64,000 nucleotides of DNA, from assembly GCA_014595895.1 (NCBI GenBank), contig JABUKB010000004.1:62001-126000 (forward strand), read 5' to 3'. A program made the position numbers and the translations under genes. The notes under the pieces are model-generated. The model ran no database searches. It worked only from the letters and a program-made list of their open reading frames with translations, and had not been told where the DNA came from. The stretch is from Lysinibacillus odysseyi (GTDB lineage: Bacteria; Bacillota; Bacilli; Bacillales_A; Planococcaceae). Shown piece by piece: positions 34,517 to 43,762 of this stretch; position 1 is the stretch's first letter, and each line of letters begins with the position of its first letter.

Positions 34517-34961
34517 GAAAATATCATTTTGTAGCATACTATGCTGTCATATTGCTCAACCTATTCTATATTTAATTTTCTGTATTTTCTCATAGCATTT
34601 TTGTTCATTATGCACAAAGAGTTGTTCAATTGCGCTGTTATCTTAACGGTTGTTATGCAGTATACATAGCAGGCGTTTGTGCATTTTGTTTAATGGTCAT
34701 AAAGACCTCCTTAATAAAGGTGTGTATAATAAATAATGTTCTTAATGAAAACGTTTGCGATAAGATGATAATGTTGTTTAAATAAGGTTTTAATGTTATT
34801 TAGCTAATTGAAATGAAATCCCTTTTATAGCAAAAAAATACCATTGTAAATGAAAATTTTATGTAGTGGGATAATTAAAATGCTAAAAGGTTAAACTTTT
34901 ATTTATCATCTAGAAGAAACGTGGCTTTAAACACATCATATCGTAAAAAGGAGTGTAGCAA
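34517..34961. other. Intergenic region with cre site, upstream of permease gene
   Basis: This is a 445-base regulatory region. TGAAAACGTTTGCG at 34746-34759 is a cre-like site (one mismatch at the end). The remainder is AT-rich; I did not find a clear PucR box or a complete promoter. The leader to the permease start after the cre site is about 200 bases. Confidence 0.5.
34746..34759. promoter_or_regulatory. cre-like site (CcpA) upstream of the allantoin permease
   Basis: TGAAAACGTTTGCG matches the cre consensus except for the final base. It is the second cre-like site in the island, after the one at 28433. Confidence 0.6.
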
Positions 34962-36359
34962 ATGTCTATAGCGAAAGACAGTTACGATACAGAAGTTACG
35001 CAGGTTGGACAAATTACGGGACTGGATGAATCACTACATCCGAAGTCTGATAAAGATCGGACTGTTAAGCCTAGGGATTATGTCTTTATGTGGATAGGCG
35101 ATGGCGTTAACATAGGAAATATGACGTTAGGAGCCAGCGTAATTGTAGCGGGAATCGCAACTTTAAACATCTTCCAAACAATGCTGGCAGCTTTAATCTC
35201 TATTGCCATCATCTCGACTATTTTTGCTTTAAATGATCGAGTAGGCTATCGTACTGGTATACCATACGTTGTACAGCTTAGAATGACATTCGGAATCAAA
35301 GGGAAAGTCATTTCGTCATTACTACGCGGTATACCCGCCATCGTCTGGTACGGTATCCAGAGCTGGATTGGCGGTACTGCTTTGAATGAAATAGCAAAGA
35401 TTGTTACAAATGGATCGTTTGATAACATTTTTATTTGCTTCGTAGCTCTTCAACTATTCCAAATTGTCCTTTCCCAATTCGGCTTCCATGCTATTAAATG
35501 GGTAGAGACGATTGCATCTGTTGTTTTCATGATCGGACTGATTTATGTTCTTTGGATTCTTGTAACTCAGTATAGTACTGAAATTACTCAAACTTTGATA
35601 CAAGCAGAAGGTTCATGGGGCTTGCCATTCTTTGGACTTATTATGGTCTTTTTAGGGAATTATGCGGGGATCTTTGTAAGTGCTGCCGACTATTCTCGAG
35701 AACTGACAACGGGTCTAAGTGATAAAAAGCGCGGATTATTATACTTCCTTCCGATTACTGTTTCATATGGTTTTGTTATTCTTATTGGGGCGATGTTGGC
35801 TGCTGCGACAGGTGTAACGAATCCTGCAATGGCACTTCCAATGATTATCGAGAATCCGTATCTTTCGGTAGGTGTCTCAGCATTTATCGTGATTACAGTA
35901 ATTGCGACAAATATGGTAGCAAATATCATTCCACCAACGTATGTAATTACATTGCTAACAAAATTAAAATATAGAGCTTCTGTAACGATAGCAGGACTAC
36001 TTGCTTTAGGTGCATTCCCTTGGTTGCTTATTCAAGAGTCATCGGCTAAAGGTCTGAATTTGTTTGTTCTCATTTATTCAGCATTTTTAGGTCCGGTTGT
36101 TGCAATACTCTTAGTCGATTATTACATTTTAAGAAAACAAAAATTGGATATTAATGATGTATACGATGAAAAAGGTCCTTATACTGGATATAATCCAGCA
36201 GGTTTGCTTGCCATGTTTATTGGTGCAGCCGCAGCCTTTATAGAGGTAGACCTAGCTTGGATCATTGGTTTAGTAGTAGCGGGAACAGCTTACTATCTTC
36301 TATCGAAATATGCCTTTAAAGATTCAAGTTTCAAAAAAGGAACGATTTTCGAGAAATAA
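34962..36359 (+). CDS. pucI: NCS1-family permease, probable allantoin transporter
   Basis: The 465-residue protein has about 12 TM segments and the NCS1 features PRDYVFMWIGDGVNIGNMTLG, PYVVQLRMTFGIKG and IPAIVWYGIQSWIGGTAL. NCS1 carriers take up allantoin (PucI), hydantoins, cytosine or uracil. Its position between two pucR genes inside the allantoin island makes allantoin the best guess. AAGGAG precedes the ATG. The cytosolic N-terminal tail of about 40 residues is normal for PucI. Confidence 0.88.
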   Translation: MSIAKDSYDTEVTQVGQITGLDESLHPKSDKDRTVKPRDYVFMWIGDGVNIGNMTLGASVIVAGIATLNIFQTMLAALISIAIISTIFALNDRVGYRTGIPYVVQLRMTFGIKGKVISSLLRGIPAIVWYGIQSWIGGTALNEIAKIVTNGSFDNIFICFVALQLFQIVLSQFGFHAIKWVETIASVVFMIGLIYVLWILVTQYSTEITQTLIQAEGSWGLPFFGLIMVFLGNYAGIFVSAADYSRELTTGLSDKKRGLLYFLPITVSYGFVILIGAMLAAATGVTNPAMALPMIIENPYLSVGVSAFIVITVIATNMVANIIPPTYVITLLTKLKYRASVTIAGLLALGAFPWLLIQESSAKGLNLFVLIYSAFLGPVVAILLVDYYILRKQKLDINDVYDEKGPYTGYNPAGLLAMFIGAAAAFIEVDLAWIIGLVVAGTAYYLLSKYAFKDSSFKKGTIFEK

Positions 36360-36370
36360 ATATTTGTTGA

Positions 36371-36409
36371 AAATGCCTCGAGGAGAATATTCTTCTCGAG
36401 GCATTTTTA
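36371..36409 (+). terminator. Terminator after the NCS1 permease gene
   Basis: AAATGCCTCGAG, AGAA/TTCT and CTCGAGGCATTT form a long GC-rich stem followed by TTATTG. Confidence 0.9.
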
Positions 36410-36451
36410 TTGTTTCTTTGCTCAATGGGTTTTTCTAAAATGTATATTATT

Positions 36452-36477
36452 CGCCTTTTTCTTGATGGCAAAAGGCG
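36452..36477. repeat. Extra hairpin between convergent genes
   Basis: CGCCTTTT pairs with AAAAGGCG around a 10-base loop. It lies between two terminators and may add to termination on either strand. Confidence 0.5.
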
Positions 36478-36488
36478 ATTCAATGCAG

Positions 36489-36530
36489 AAAAAGAGTTGT
36501 CTCAGCCACTGTACGAGACAACTCTTTTTT
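36489..36530. terminator. Terminator of pucR 2 (bidirectional)
   Basis: AAAAAGAGTTGTCTC pairs with GAGACAACTCTTTTT. On the minus strand it follows the pucR 2 stop by about 20 bases. Confidence 0.88.
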
Positions 36531-36549
36531 CTCTGCTCAGGAACGATTC

Positions 36550-38217
36550 TTACGTTTTTCCTTGGCTAAATGCGCCTTCCTCTTCTTGCAGAATAGAGCC
36601 GATGATAAGCGCTACGCGTACCCGCAGGGAGTCAGCTGGATCGCGGAGGGAGCAGCTTAGTAATTCTTCTATTTTTTCTATTCGATATTTTACCGTATTT
36701 CGATGGACGAATAATTTTCTGGATGTTTCCGAAATCTCGCATTGGGCATCTAAGTAAACTTCAATCGTCTTTACTAGCTCCTGCTCTTCCTTTGTTTTTG
36801 GATAAGCCAACGATTTTAAGGTGTTTTCGTAAAGAGCTTTTAAGTCTTTACGAGGGAGGGACTTCAATAGTTCCTCCAAATCCTTTGTTTTGTAATATTT
36901 TATAAAGCCCTTTAGATTTTGTTCGTATCCTGTCAGGATTGCTTCCTCAGCCTGATAATAAGCGTTTGGTATTTCTGTAAGCGAGGGCACTGAATGGCTT
37001 ACTCCAAAGGAAAGAGTGAAATCTCCATTGAAGCTTGCTTGGACATTTTCTATGAATTGCGTGATTTTATTAATTTCTTCATCGCTATATTTAGGGAATT
37101 GTAAAATCATGGCGAAATATTTTCCTTTTGTGAATAAAGTAGCTGCTAAATTTTCGTCTATAATTTCATCTTCAAGTTGGTCGTAAACCGTATTATGCAG
37201 CTCTCCGACTTTCTTTTCATAAAGCTGCAACGATTCATATACTTCCCCTTGGGCATCTATTGTACATACTACACAAACATTATCCATGCCTTTTCGGAGC
37301 CCATAATAGTTCGAACGGCTATTTATTTCTTCATCGGAATGGATTTTCATCTCGATTAAATCAGAGAAGAAGTTATTCTTTAACAATCTTGAATTTTCTT
37401 CGATTGCTTGCTCTTTTACTATTGTAAATGAAATCACATTGGCGGCCTGTTCGATTGCCATTTGTGAAGAAGGATAAGGTAAAGTAAGCGAATCGAAAAT
37501 AACCAGCATGCTTGGATACTGACGCTTCGTATGAACCGGGAAAGTTGAAACACTTTGATGATCCCTTGATGGAGGGGAAAAAGTTAACCCTTCACGCGCA
37601 GCAGGTAAGTCTTCTTTCACTTTTTGAAGGATTTCTTGTTTAATAGCTAGCATTGATTCCTTAGAAAAATCATTGCTTTGCGCAATAATTTCTCCTCTAT
37701 GATTCAATAAGAGAGCCGGACGTGCCAATAGATGACTTAACTGTTCTACTAGAGCACTTAAACTGTAACCTTTTATAAGCATATTAGAAAACTCTTTTTG
37801 AACGTGCAAAGCATAGTACAGTTGCTCTGCCTCATGGTCATTCAAATAATTCAAGATATGGCGGGAAACTTCACCCAATGTATGGTTGGTCGGTAAATCA
37901 ATGATTGGGAATGCAAGATTATCGGCAAGCAATTTCACTTCTAGTGGCAAGTGTTGGAAAAATCGACTGATTTTGATGACAAGACCCGAACAGTTTAAAT
38001 CGTGCATTTGTTTGATTAATTTACAAAATTCATCCGTATCATCCTTAAACGCATATCCAGTTGAAAGGAGAAGGTGGTTTTCAGCCAAAAAGTTAATCAC
38101 GTCAGGTGTATCAGATATATTTACAGATTGTACATTTCTTGTTAGACCGCGATGGCCGGCAAGTACAACACTTTCTTTCATACCTTCTAATATAAATAAA
38201 TCATTGATAGTTTTCAT
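36550..38217 (-). CDS. pucR: PucR-family regulator 2
   Basis: This second 555-residue PucR protein is encoded on the opposite strand. The N-terminal PucR domain (FILEGMKESVVLAGHRGLTR, ISDTPDVINFL) runs to about residue 125. A GAF-like and a GGDEF-like middle follows (FTLSFGVSHSVPSL), then the C-terminal HTH_30 (CEISETSRKLFVHRNTVKYR). GAGGGG precedes the ATG on the minus strand. It is transcribed away from the NCS2 permease gene and shares a 637-base intergenic region with it, which is the probable site of control. It differs from PucR 1 along its whole length, so it is not a recent duplicate. Confidence 0.9.
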   Translation of the reverse strand: MKTINDLFILEGMKESVVLAGHRGLTRNVQSVNISDTPDVINFLAENHLLLSTGYAFKDDTDEFCKLIKQMHDLNCSGLVIKISRFFQHLPLEVKLLADNLAFPIIDLPTNHTLGEVSRHILNYLNDHEAEQLYYALHVQKEFSNMLIKGYSLSALVEQLSHLLARPALLLNHRGEIIAQSNDFSKESMLAIKQEILQKVKEDLPAAREGLTFSPPSRDHQSVSTFPVHTKRQYPSMLVIFDSLTLPYPSSQMAIEQAANVISFTIVKEQAIEENSRLLKNNFFSDLIEMKIHSDEEINSRSNYYGLRKGMDNVCVVCTIDAQGEVYESLQLYEKKVGELHNTVYDQLEDEIIDENLAATLFTKGKYFAMILQFPKYSDEEINKITQFIENVQASFNGDFTLSFGVSHSVPSLTEIPNAYYQAEEAILTGYEQNLKGFIKYYKTKDLEELLKSLPRKDLKALYENTLKSLAYPKTKEEQELVKTIEVYLDAQCEISETSRKLFVHRNTVKYRIEKIEELLSCSLRDPADSLRVRVALIIGSILQEEEGAFSQGKT

Positions 38218-38854
38218 GCAAAAATCCCCTCTATAAAAAATCTATAATTCACCTTGTTAGGATGTCCACTTTAAGTTGAAAGTAAACAAAAACCAAAGCG
38301 TAAATTAGCCATAGTAAACAATGACAATTTCGATGGCTAACTGTAAACTAGAATAGATAAAGGTCAAAAATAAGGGAATACTATAGATTGGATATATAAT
38401 TTTTTATTCAAAGGAGATACATTCCTGCAGCAACTTTCTAGCAACTGCTCTTGCAATGGAGTCGTTTCAATTTGGTTTTTGGAGAGCACCATATTGATAT
38501 GAATGCAGGAGCAAAATGGAGTTGTTTTATTCGAAATTAGTTTGGTACAAGTAAATATAACACATCTCGCTGAGTTACTGGTCTTTTGAAGTGCATTATT
38601 AGTGTTGCCTATTTTTCCCTAAGTTAAAATAGACAGAACTGACAAATCATGAGCTGCAACTGTGCTATTATGAAATGGAATGTTTTATATTCGTGCTCCA
38701 AACTTTTTAGGCAGAATGACAGGCTTGCTTAGCTGTAACTGTGAGAAAGGATTATGTCATTCAGTATTTATTAGGCTCATTGTTTTATCCCGTAAGGATG
38801 TTCATATTCAAGTGAAATTAGGGGTATTTAAGAGAGTTATTTATAAAAGAAAAG
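38218..38854. other. Divergent intergenic region, 637 bases
   Basis: It lies between pucR 2 and the NCS2 permease gene. A 62-residue frame at 38680-38868 overlaps the permease start and lacks a ribosome site, so I do not count it. Much of 38400-38800 reads like decayed coding sequence (broken frames), but I could not tell which gene. Promoters for both genes must lie here. Confidence 0.4.
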
Positions 38855-40219
38855 GTGATTGCTATTAACGAGTTATTAAAATCAAGTAACTGGATTTCGG
38901 GCTTACAGTGGCTCTTTTTTATTTTTACAAACATCGTTGTCATACCTATCACTGTTGGAGCGGCTTTTGGACTTTCGCCAAGTACAATTGTTAATATGCT
39001 TCAGCTGTCCTTTATCGTGACAGGATTGGCATGTATCATTCAGGCGTTTTTTGGACATAAGCGAGCTATTATGGAAGGTCAATCCGGACTATGGTGGGGC
39101 GTTATTTTAATGCTTTGCAATACGGCGGTAGCCCAAGGAATGTCTCTCTCTGTTTTAGGGGGCAGTTTAACGGTTGGAATTATCATTACCTCGATTTTGA
39201 CTATGTTGATTGGTCTAACAGGGCTAGGACCTCATATAAGCAAGTTATTTAAGCCTGCCGTAATGGGTGTATTTATGTTCTTGTTTGGCTGTCAATTAAT
39301 TGGCATATTTTTAAAAGGGATGCTAGGCATTCCATTTGGTAATCAGGCAGCGGATGCCACTATTAATGTGTCTGTCTCTTTATTATCGATCGTAATAGCA
39401 GCTGCTGTAATTGTCATCAGTGTGAAGGCACCTTCAAGTATTCGAAGATATGGTTTACTTATCGGAATTATCGTTGGCTGGATTGTATATGTACTTATTT
39501 TTGATACGACAAGTGCAGTCAGTGAAACGACATCTTTTGGCCTTGAGCTCTTCCCGTTAGGAGAGCCTGCATGGGACATCGGAATTATTATTACGACTGT
39601 GATAGCAGGATTATTAAACTCGGCAAACACATTTGGCGCATTAAAAGGTACGGAAAGCATGTATAACGTGGAAACGACTAAATCTGAATATAGAGCTTCC
39701 TTTACGATTACAGGTATCTTCACTCTTATAGCAGGGTTTTTCGGGCTTGTTCCCAACTCACCTTATGTATCTTCAATTGGTTTCCTAAGCCAAACAGGTA
39801 TTATACAAAGAATTCCCTTTGTGCTTGGTGGGTTTATGTTCCTTGTTATGGGTCTTATTCCGCCTATCGGTCACTTTTTCTCCCAGCTTCCATTAAGCGT
39901 GGGTAGTGCAGCGTTATTTGTTTCTTATTTACTGCTTTTGAATTCTTCACTGAATTTCTTCAAACAGATAGAATTCAATACAGTGAATATCTATCGTTCA
40001 GCTGTTCCGTTATTTGTAGGGGTTGTGATTATGACCCTGCCAGCTTCGTATTTCATTACCATTCCTAGTGTCATCCGTCCGGTTCTTAGCAGCGGATTAT
40101 TAGTAGGGATTATTCTGGCTCTGCTATTAGAGAACCTTTTTAATTGGGACAAGTACGGGAATGAACAGAAAGATAGCCAAAAAGCTGCGGTGAGCACGAT
40201 TGGCGATAAAAATGATTAA
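38855..40219 (+). CDS. NCS2-family xanthine/uracil/purine permease
   Basis: The 454-residue protein has 13-14 hydrophobic segments and the nucleobase-cation symporter 2 fold: IVVIPITVGAAFGLSPSTI, a GQSGLWWG stretch and the FGALKGTESMYN segment where the family has its substrate Glu. It resembles YbbY/purine permeases found in allantoin islands of enterobacteria. The GTG start at 38855 overlaps its AAAGG; AAGGTG would also suit an ATT codon at 38864, so the start is unsure. It imports a purine or related base, most likely in proton symport. Confidence 0.85.
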   Translation: MIAINELLKSSNWISGLQWLFFIFTNIVVIPITVGAAFGLSPSTIVNMLQLSFIVTGLACIIQAFFGHKRAIMEGQSGLWWGVILMLCNTAVAQGMSLSVLGGSLTVGIIITSILTMLIGLTGLGPHISKLFKPAVMGVFMFLFGCQLIGIFLKGMLGIPFGNQAADATINVSVSLLSIVIAAAVIVISVKAPSSIRRYGLLIGIIVGWIVYVLIFDTTSAVSETTSFGLELFPLGEPAWDIGIIITTVIAGLLNSANTFGALKGTESMYNVETTKSEYRASFTITGIFTLIAGFFGLVPNSPYVSSIGFLSQTGIIQRIPFVLGGFMFLVMGLIPPIGHFFSQLPLSVGSAALFVSYLLLLNSSLNFFKQIEFNTVNIYRSAVPLFVGVVIMTLPASYFITIPSVIRPVLSSGLLVGIILALLLENLFNWDKYGNEQKDSQKAAVSTIGDKND

Positions 40220-40246
40220 CAGGCAGATTGCTGAAATAGTGTGATG

Positions 40247-40281
40247 AAAAAAGGGTGCGGGATTTTCTCGCACCTTTTTGT
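40247..40281 (+). terminator. Terminator after the NCS2 permease gene
   Basis: AAAAAAGGGTGCG pairs with CGCACCTTTTT around GGATTTTCT. Confidence 0.9.
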
Positions 40282-40512
40282 TATGCACTGAAAAGGCAGC
40301 TTTTATCCATACAGGTTAAATGAAGTATAAAACTTTATCTATCTATGCCAAAGAATGTTTTTATAGCAATGTTTATAATGAGAATGGAGCTAAAGACCAC
40401 ATATTAAAGAAAAAACAATTCAATGCATACTATCCGCATGTATTACAAACAATAAATAGCGTTACCTAATAATGATAAACATTACATAGCGCGGAAAAGG
40501 GTGGTGAAATAG

Positions 40513-41769
40513 GTGAACGATATGAAAGACGTTATACAGAAACTTGATCATTTAGCTGAAGAAACAGCTGGCAGACTTGAATGGTTAGGTGAATTCGGAA
40601 AAGATCCTGAAGGCGGAGTTTCTCGTTTACTCTATACAAAAGAGTGGGTTGAAGGTCAACACGCATTAAAAGAATGGATGGAAGAAGAAGGCCTGGAAGC
40701 TCAATTTGATGACATTGGGAATTTATACGGGACTTTAAAAGGAAAAAACACAAACGAAACTATTTTAACTGGCTCCCATGTGGATACTGTAAAAAATGGC
40801 GGTCGTTTTGATGGTGCATACGGCATTGTTGCCGGAATTATTGCATTGAAATACTTGAAAAAACATTTTGGTCAACCATTAAGAAACATCGAAGTCGTTT
40901 CGATGGCTGAGGAAGAGGGAAGTCGTTTCCCTTATGCATTCTGGGGTTCCAAAAATATAGTGGGATTAGCTAAAAGTGAAGATGTAAAAGACATGACGGA
41001 CTTTGAAGATATTCCTTTTGTGGAAGCAATGTCAAAAGCCGGCTTCCAGTTTAAAGCGGATGAAACAGCAAAGCGTGAGGATATCAAGGCATTTGTAGAA
41101 CTGCATGTAGAACAAGGAAGCGTTCTGGAAACGGAAAAGATTCCGGTAGCGGTTGTCTACAGCATTGTAGGACAAAGACGTTTTACTGTTGAAATTACAG
41201 GGGAAGCAAATCATGCAGGCACGACGCCTATGGGCTACCGAAAAGATGCTGTTTATGCAGCTAGCCAAATGATATTTGATATTATTTCGATGGCTAGAAA
41301 AGAGGGAGATCCTCTTGTAACAACAGTCGGCAAGATTGAAGCCCAACCGAATATTGTAAACGTGGTTCCTGGAAAGGCGATTTTCACGATAGATGTTCGT
41401 CACACAAATAAAGAAGCATTAGTTAACTTTACAGAACAGATGACGGAAAGAATCAATCAAATTTCAAAAGAGCATGGCGTTGAAACAGTGATTGATATGT
41501 GGATGGATGCTGATCCGGTTCCAATGGATGCAAACATTGTTGGACTTATTGAAAATCAGTTTAAGGAAAATGGTTTAAACTATAAATTAATGCACAGTGG
41601 TGCAGGCCATGATTCTCAAATTTTTGCTCCGGTTGTGCCAACTGCTATGCTATTTGTGCCTAGCAGAAAAGGAATCAGCCACAACCCGGCTGAATTTACA
41701 GAGCCGAAAGACTTAGCTGAAGGGGTAAAGGGACTTATCGGTGCTCTTTATGAGTTAGGCTATAAATAA
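40513..41769 (+). CDS. allC: Allantoate amidohydrolase
   Basis: This 418-residue M20-family enzyme has the binuclear metal site TGSHVDTVKNGGRFDGAYG, SMAEEEGSRFPYAFWGS, ELHVEQGSVLE and the C-terminal HSGAGHDSQ. Allantoate amidohydrolases release one carbamoyl group of allantoate to give ureidoglycine, CO2 and ammonia. A GTG start at 40513 has AAGGGTGG 7-8 bases upstream; the ATG at 40522 with AGGTG is nearly as good. allE follows after 95 bases, matching the next pathway step. A weaker paralogue is at 50416. Confidence 0.9.
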   Translation: MNDMKDVIQKLDHLAEETAGRLEWLGEFGKDPEGGVSRLLYTKEWVEGQHALKEWMEEEGLEAQFDDIGNLYGTLKGKNTNETILTGSHVDTVKNGGRFDGAYGIVAGIIALKYLKKHFGQPLRNIEVVSMAEEEGSRFPYAFWGSKNIVGLAKSEDVKDMTDFEDIPFVEAMSKAGFQFKADETAKREDIKAFVELHVEQGSVLETEKIPVAVVYSIVGQRRFTVEITGEANHAGTTPMGYRKDAVYAASQMIFDIISMARKEGDPLVTTVGKIEAQPNIVNVVPGKAIFTIDVRHTNKEALVNFTEQMTERINQISKEHGVETVIDMWMDADPVPMDANIVGLIENQFKENGLNYKLMHSGAGHDSQIFAPVVPTAMLFVPSRKGISHNPAEFTEPKDLAEGVKGLIGALYELGYK

Positions 41770-41864
41770 TTTCATCAAATGTAAACGTATTCTTAAAAGT
41801 GTGTGAAGTTAATGAATCACACATTGCATAGAGAAAAAACTAATTAGGTAGAGGAGATATTATT

Positions 41865-42629
41865 ATGGGATACCCTAAAGATTTACTTTCTAGTCGTTCA
41901 ATTATTAAACATGGTTTATACGCTTTAATCGCACCAGAAGGTTTGGTGAATAATATTATTCCTGGTTTTGAAAACTGCACAATGTCAATTTTAGGTTCTC
42001 CACAACTAGGTGCAACTTTCGTGGATTACATTGTAACTATGCATGAAGGCGGCAAAAACAGCCAAGGCTATTGCGGACAAGCAGACGTGGAGTGCTTTGT
42101 TTACGTATTAAGCGGAAAAGTAAAAGCTAAAGCTGGCGATCAAGAATTTATCCTAGGAGAAAGCGGATATCTTTATTGCCCACCTGGCGTAACAATGTAT
42201 TTAGAAAACATGGAAGCAGGAGATTCTCGCCTGTTCCTTTATAAACAAAAATATAAACCGCTTGAAGGACGTAAACCTTGGGTAGTTTCAGGTCACTCTA
42301 ACGATATTGAATACAGAGATTATGATGAAATGCACAATGTTCATATTAAAGATTTATTGCCGATGGATCTTGATTTCGATATGAACTTTCACATTTTATC
42401 TTTCGATCCGGCAGCCAGCCATCCGTTTATTGAAACGCATTATCAGCAACACGGTGCTTACTTACTTTCTGGTGAAGGTATGTATAACCTTGACAATGAG
42501 TGGATTCCGGTTAAAAAAGGCGATTACATTTTCATGGGTCCATATGTGCACCAAGCAGCCTATGCTGTTGGAAGAGAACCATTAACGTATGTTTATTCTA
42601 AAGACTGTAATCGTGACCCAGAATTATAA
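41865..42629 (+). CDS. allE: (S)-ureidoglycine aminohydrolase
   Basis: This 254-residue double-cupin protein has the family marks LPMDLDFDMNFHILSFDPAA, HPFIETHYQQHGAYLLSGEG and the first-cupin DVECFVYVLSGKVKAKAGD. AllE hydrolyses ureidoglycine to (S)-ureidoglycolate and ammonia with Mn, keeping the stereochemistry needed by AllD. GAGGAG precedes the ATG. The dehydrogenase gene follows after 24 bases, which supports one transcript for allE and both allD copies. Confidence 0.93.
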   Translation: MGYPKDLLSSRSIIKHGLYALIAPEGLVNNIIPGFENCTMSILGSPQLGATFVDYIVTMHEGGKNSQGYCGQADVECFVYVLSGKVKAKAGDQEFILGESGYLYCPPGVTMYLENMEAGDSRLFLYKQKYKPLEGRKPWVVSGHSNDIEYRDYDEMHNVHIKDLLPMDLDFDMNFHILSFDPAASHPFIETHYQQHGAYLLSGEGMYNLDNEWIPVKKGDYIFMGPYVHQAAYAVGREPLTYVYSKDCNRDPEL

Positions 42630-42653
42630 TCTGCAATCAATGAGGTGCAAAAA

Positions 42654-43706
42654 ATGAGAATTTCAAGAGAGGACTTAAAAAGTCTAATCAAAACAAAATT
42701 GAATAAGGCTGGACTGCAAGAAGAACATGCTGACCAGGCTGCAGAAGTACTCGTATTTGCAGACGAAAGAGGGATTCATTCCCACGGTGCAATGCGTGTA
42801 GAATATTACGCTGAGCGAATTGCTAAAGGCGGGATTAACACAAACCCTGACTTTAGATTTGAAAAAACGGGTCCTTGTTCAGGAATTTTCCATGCTGATG
42901 GCGGAAACGGTCATACAGCTGCCAAATTGGCAATGGACGAAGCCATTGCAATGGCAAAAGAAAGTGGCATTGCTATTGTTGGTGTAAGAGATATGTCTCA
43001 CAGCGGGGCAATTTCTTACTTTACGCAACAAGCGGCAGAAGCAGATTTAATTGGGCTTACAGTTTGCCAATCTGACCCAATGGTTGTTCCGTTTGGTGGG
43101 GCAGAGCCTTACTACGGTACAAATCCAATTGCTTTTGCAGCACCAAGTGCGGAAAAAGGGAAATTCATCACGCTAGATATGGCAACAACTGTTCAAGCAT
43201 GGGGGAAAATCCTGCATGCTAGATCGAAAAATGAATCGATTCCTGATACATGGGCAGTAGATAAAAACGGTGAACCAACAACAGATCCATTTAGCGTAAA
43301 TGCGTTATTGCCGATTTCTGGACCAAAAGGCTACGGCCTTATGATGATGGTTGACGTTTTATCTGGTATTTTACTTGGCCTTCCATTTGGAAACAAAGTA
43401 TCTTCCATGTACGAAGATTTAACTGCATACCGTAAATTAGGGCAACTTCACATCGTGATTAACCCAGCGTTCTTCGGAGCCATTGACCGCTTCAAGAATG
43501 ATATTTCTCAAACAATGGATGATTTAAATGGAATCAAGCCTGCACCAGGGTTCTCGAAAGTTTTATATCCTGGCCAAAACAATGACGTTGTAATTGAAGA
43601 ATACAAGCAAAACGGTATTGAAATTGTTGATGATATTGTGGAGTATTTACGTTCGGATGTCATCCATAATAATCAATACGATTCAAAGGATCCGTTTGCT
43701 AAGTAG
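42654..43706 (+). CDS. allD: Ureidoglycolate dehydrogenase, copy 1
   Basis: This 350-residue NAD-dependent enzyme of the LDH2/MDG family oxidises (S)-ureidoglycolate to oxalurate. Visible marks: GIHSHGAMRVEYYAERIAKG near residue 45, MSHSGAISYF, VCQSDPMVVPFGG, YYGTNPIAFA and GPKGYGLMMMVDVLSG. GAGGTG sets the ATG at 42654; the frame's earlier GTG lies inside that ribosome site. It is followed after 56 bases by a second copy, about three quarters identical by eye. Confidence 0.93.
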   Translation: MRISREDLKSLIKTKLNKAGLQEEHADQAAEVLVFADERGIHSHGAMRVEYYAERIAKGGINTNPDFRFEKTGPCSGIFHADGGNGHTAAKLAMDEAIAMAKESGIAIVGVRDMSHSGAISYFTQQAAEADLIGLTVCQSDPMVVPFGGAEPYYGTNPIAFAAPSAEKGKFITLDMATTVQAWGKILHARSKNESIPDTWAVDKNGEPTTDPFSVNALLPISGPKGYGLMMMVDVLSGILLGLPFGNKVSSMYEDLTAYRKLGQLHIVINPAFFGAIDRFKNDISQTMDDLNGIKPAPGFSKVLYPGQNNDVVIEEYKQNGIEIVDDIVEYLRSDVIHNNQYDSKDPFAK

Positions 43707-43762
43707 TATTTATCGTATTTAGATAAATAGCCGAAAGGCAAATTCACAAGGGGTGAGAGCGA

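Noticed and set aside
38680-38868. 62-residue plus-strand frame before the NCS2 permease gene
   Set aside because: No ribosome site, unusual composition, and overlap with the permease start. Probably chance or decayed sequence.
41780-41793. cre-like TGTAAACGTATTCT before allE
   Set aside because: Two mismatches to the consensus, one of them at an important inner position. Too weak to list as a site.
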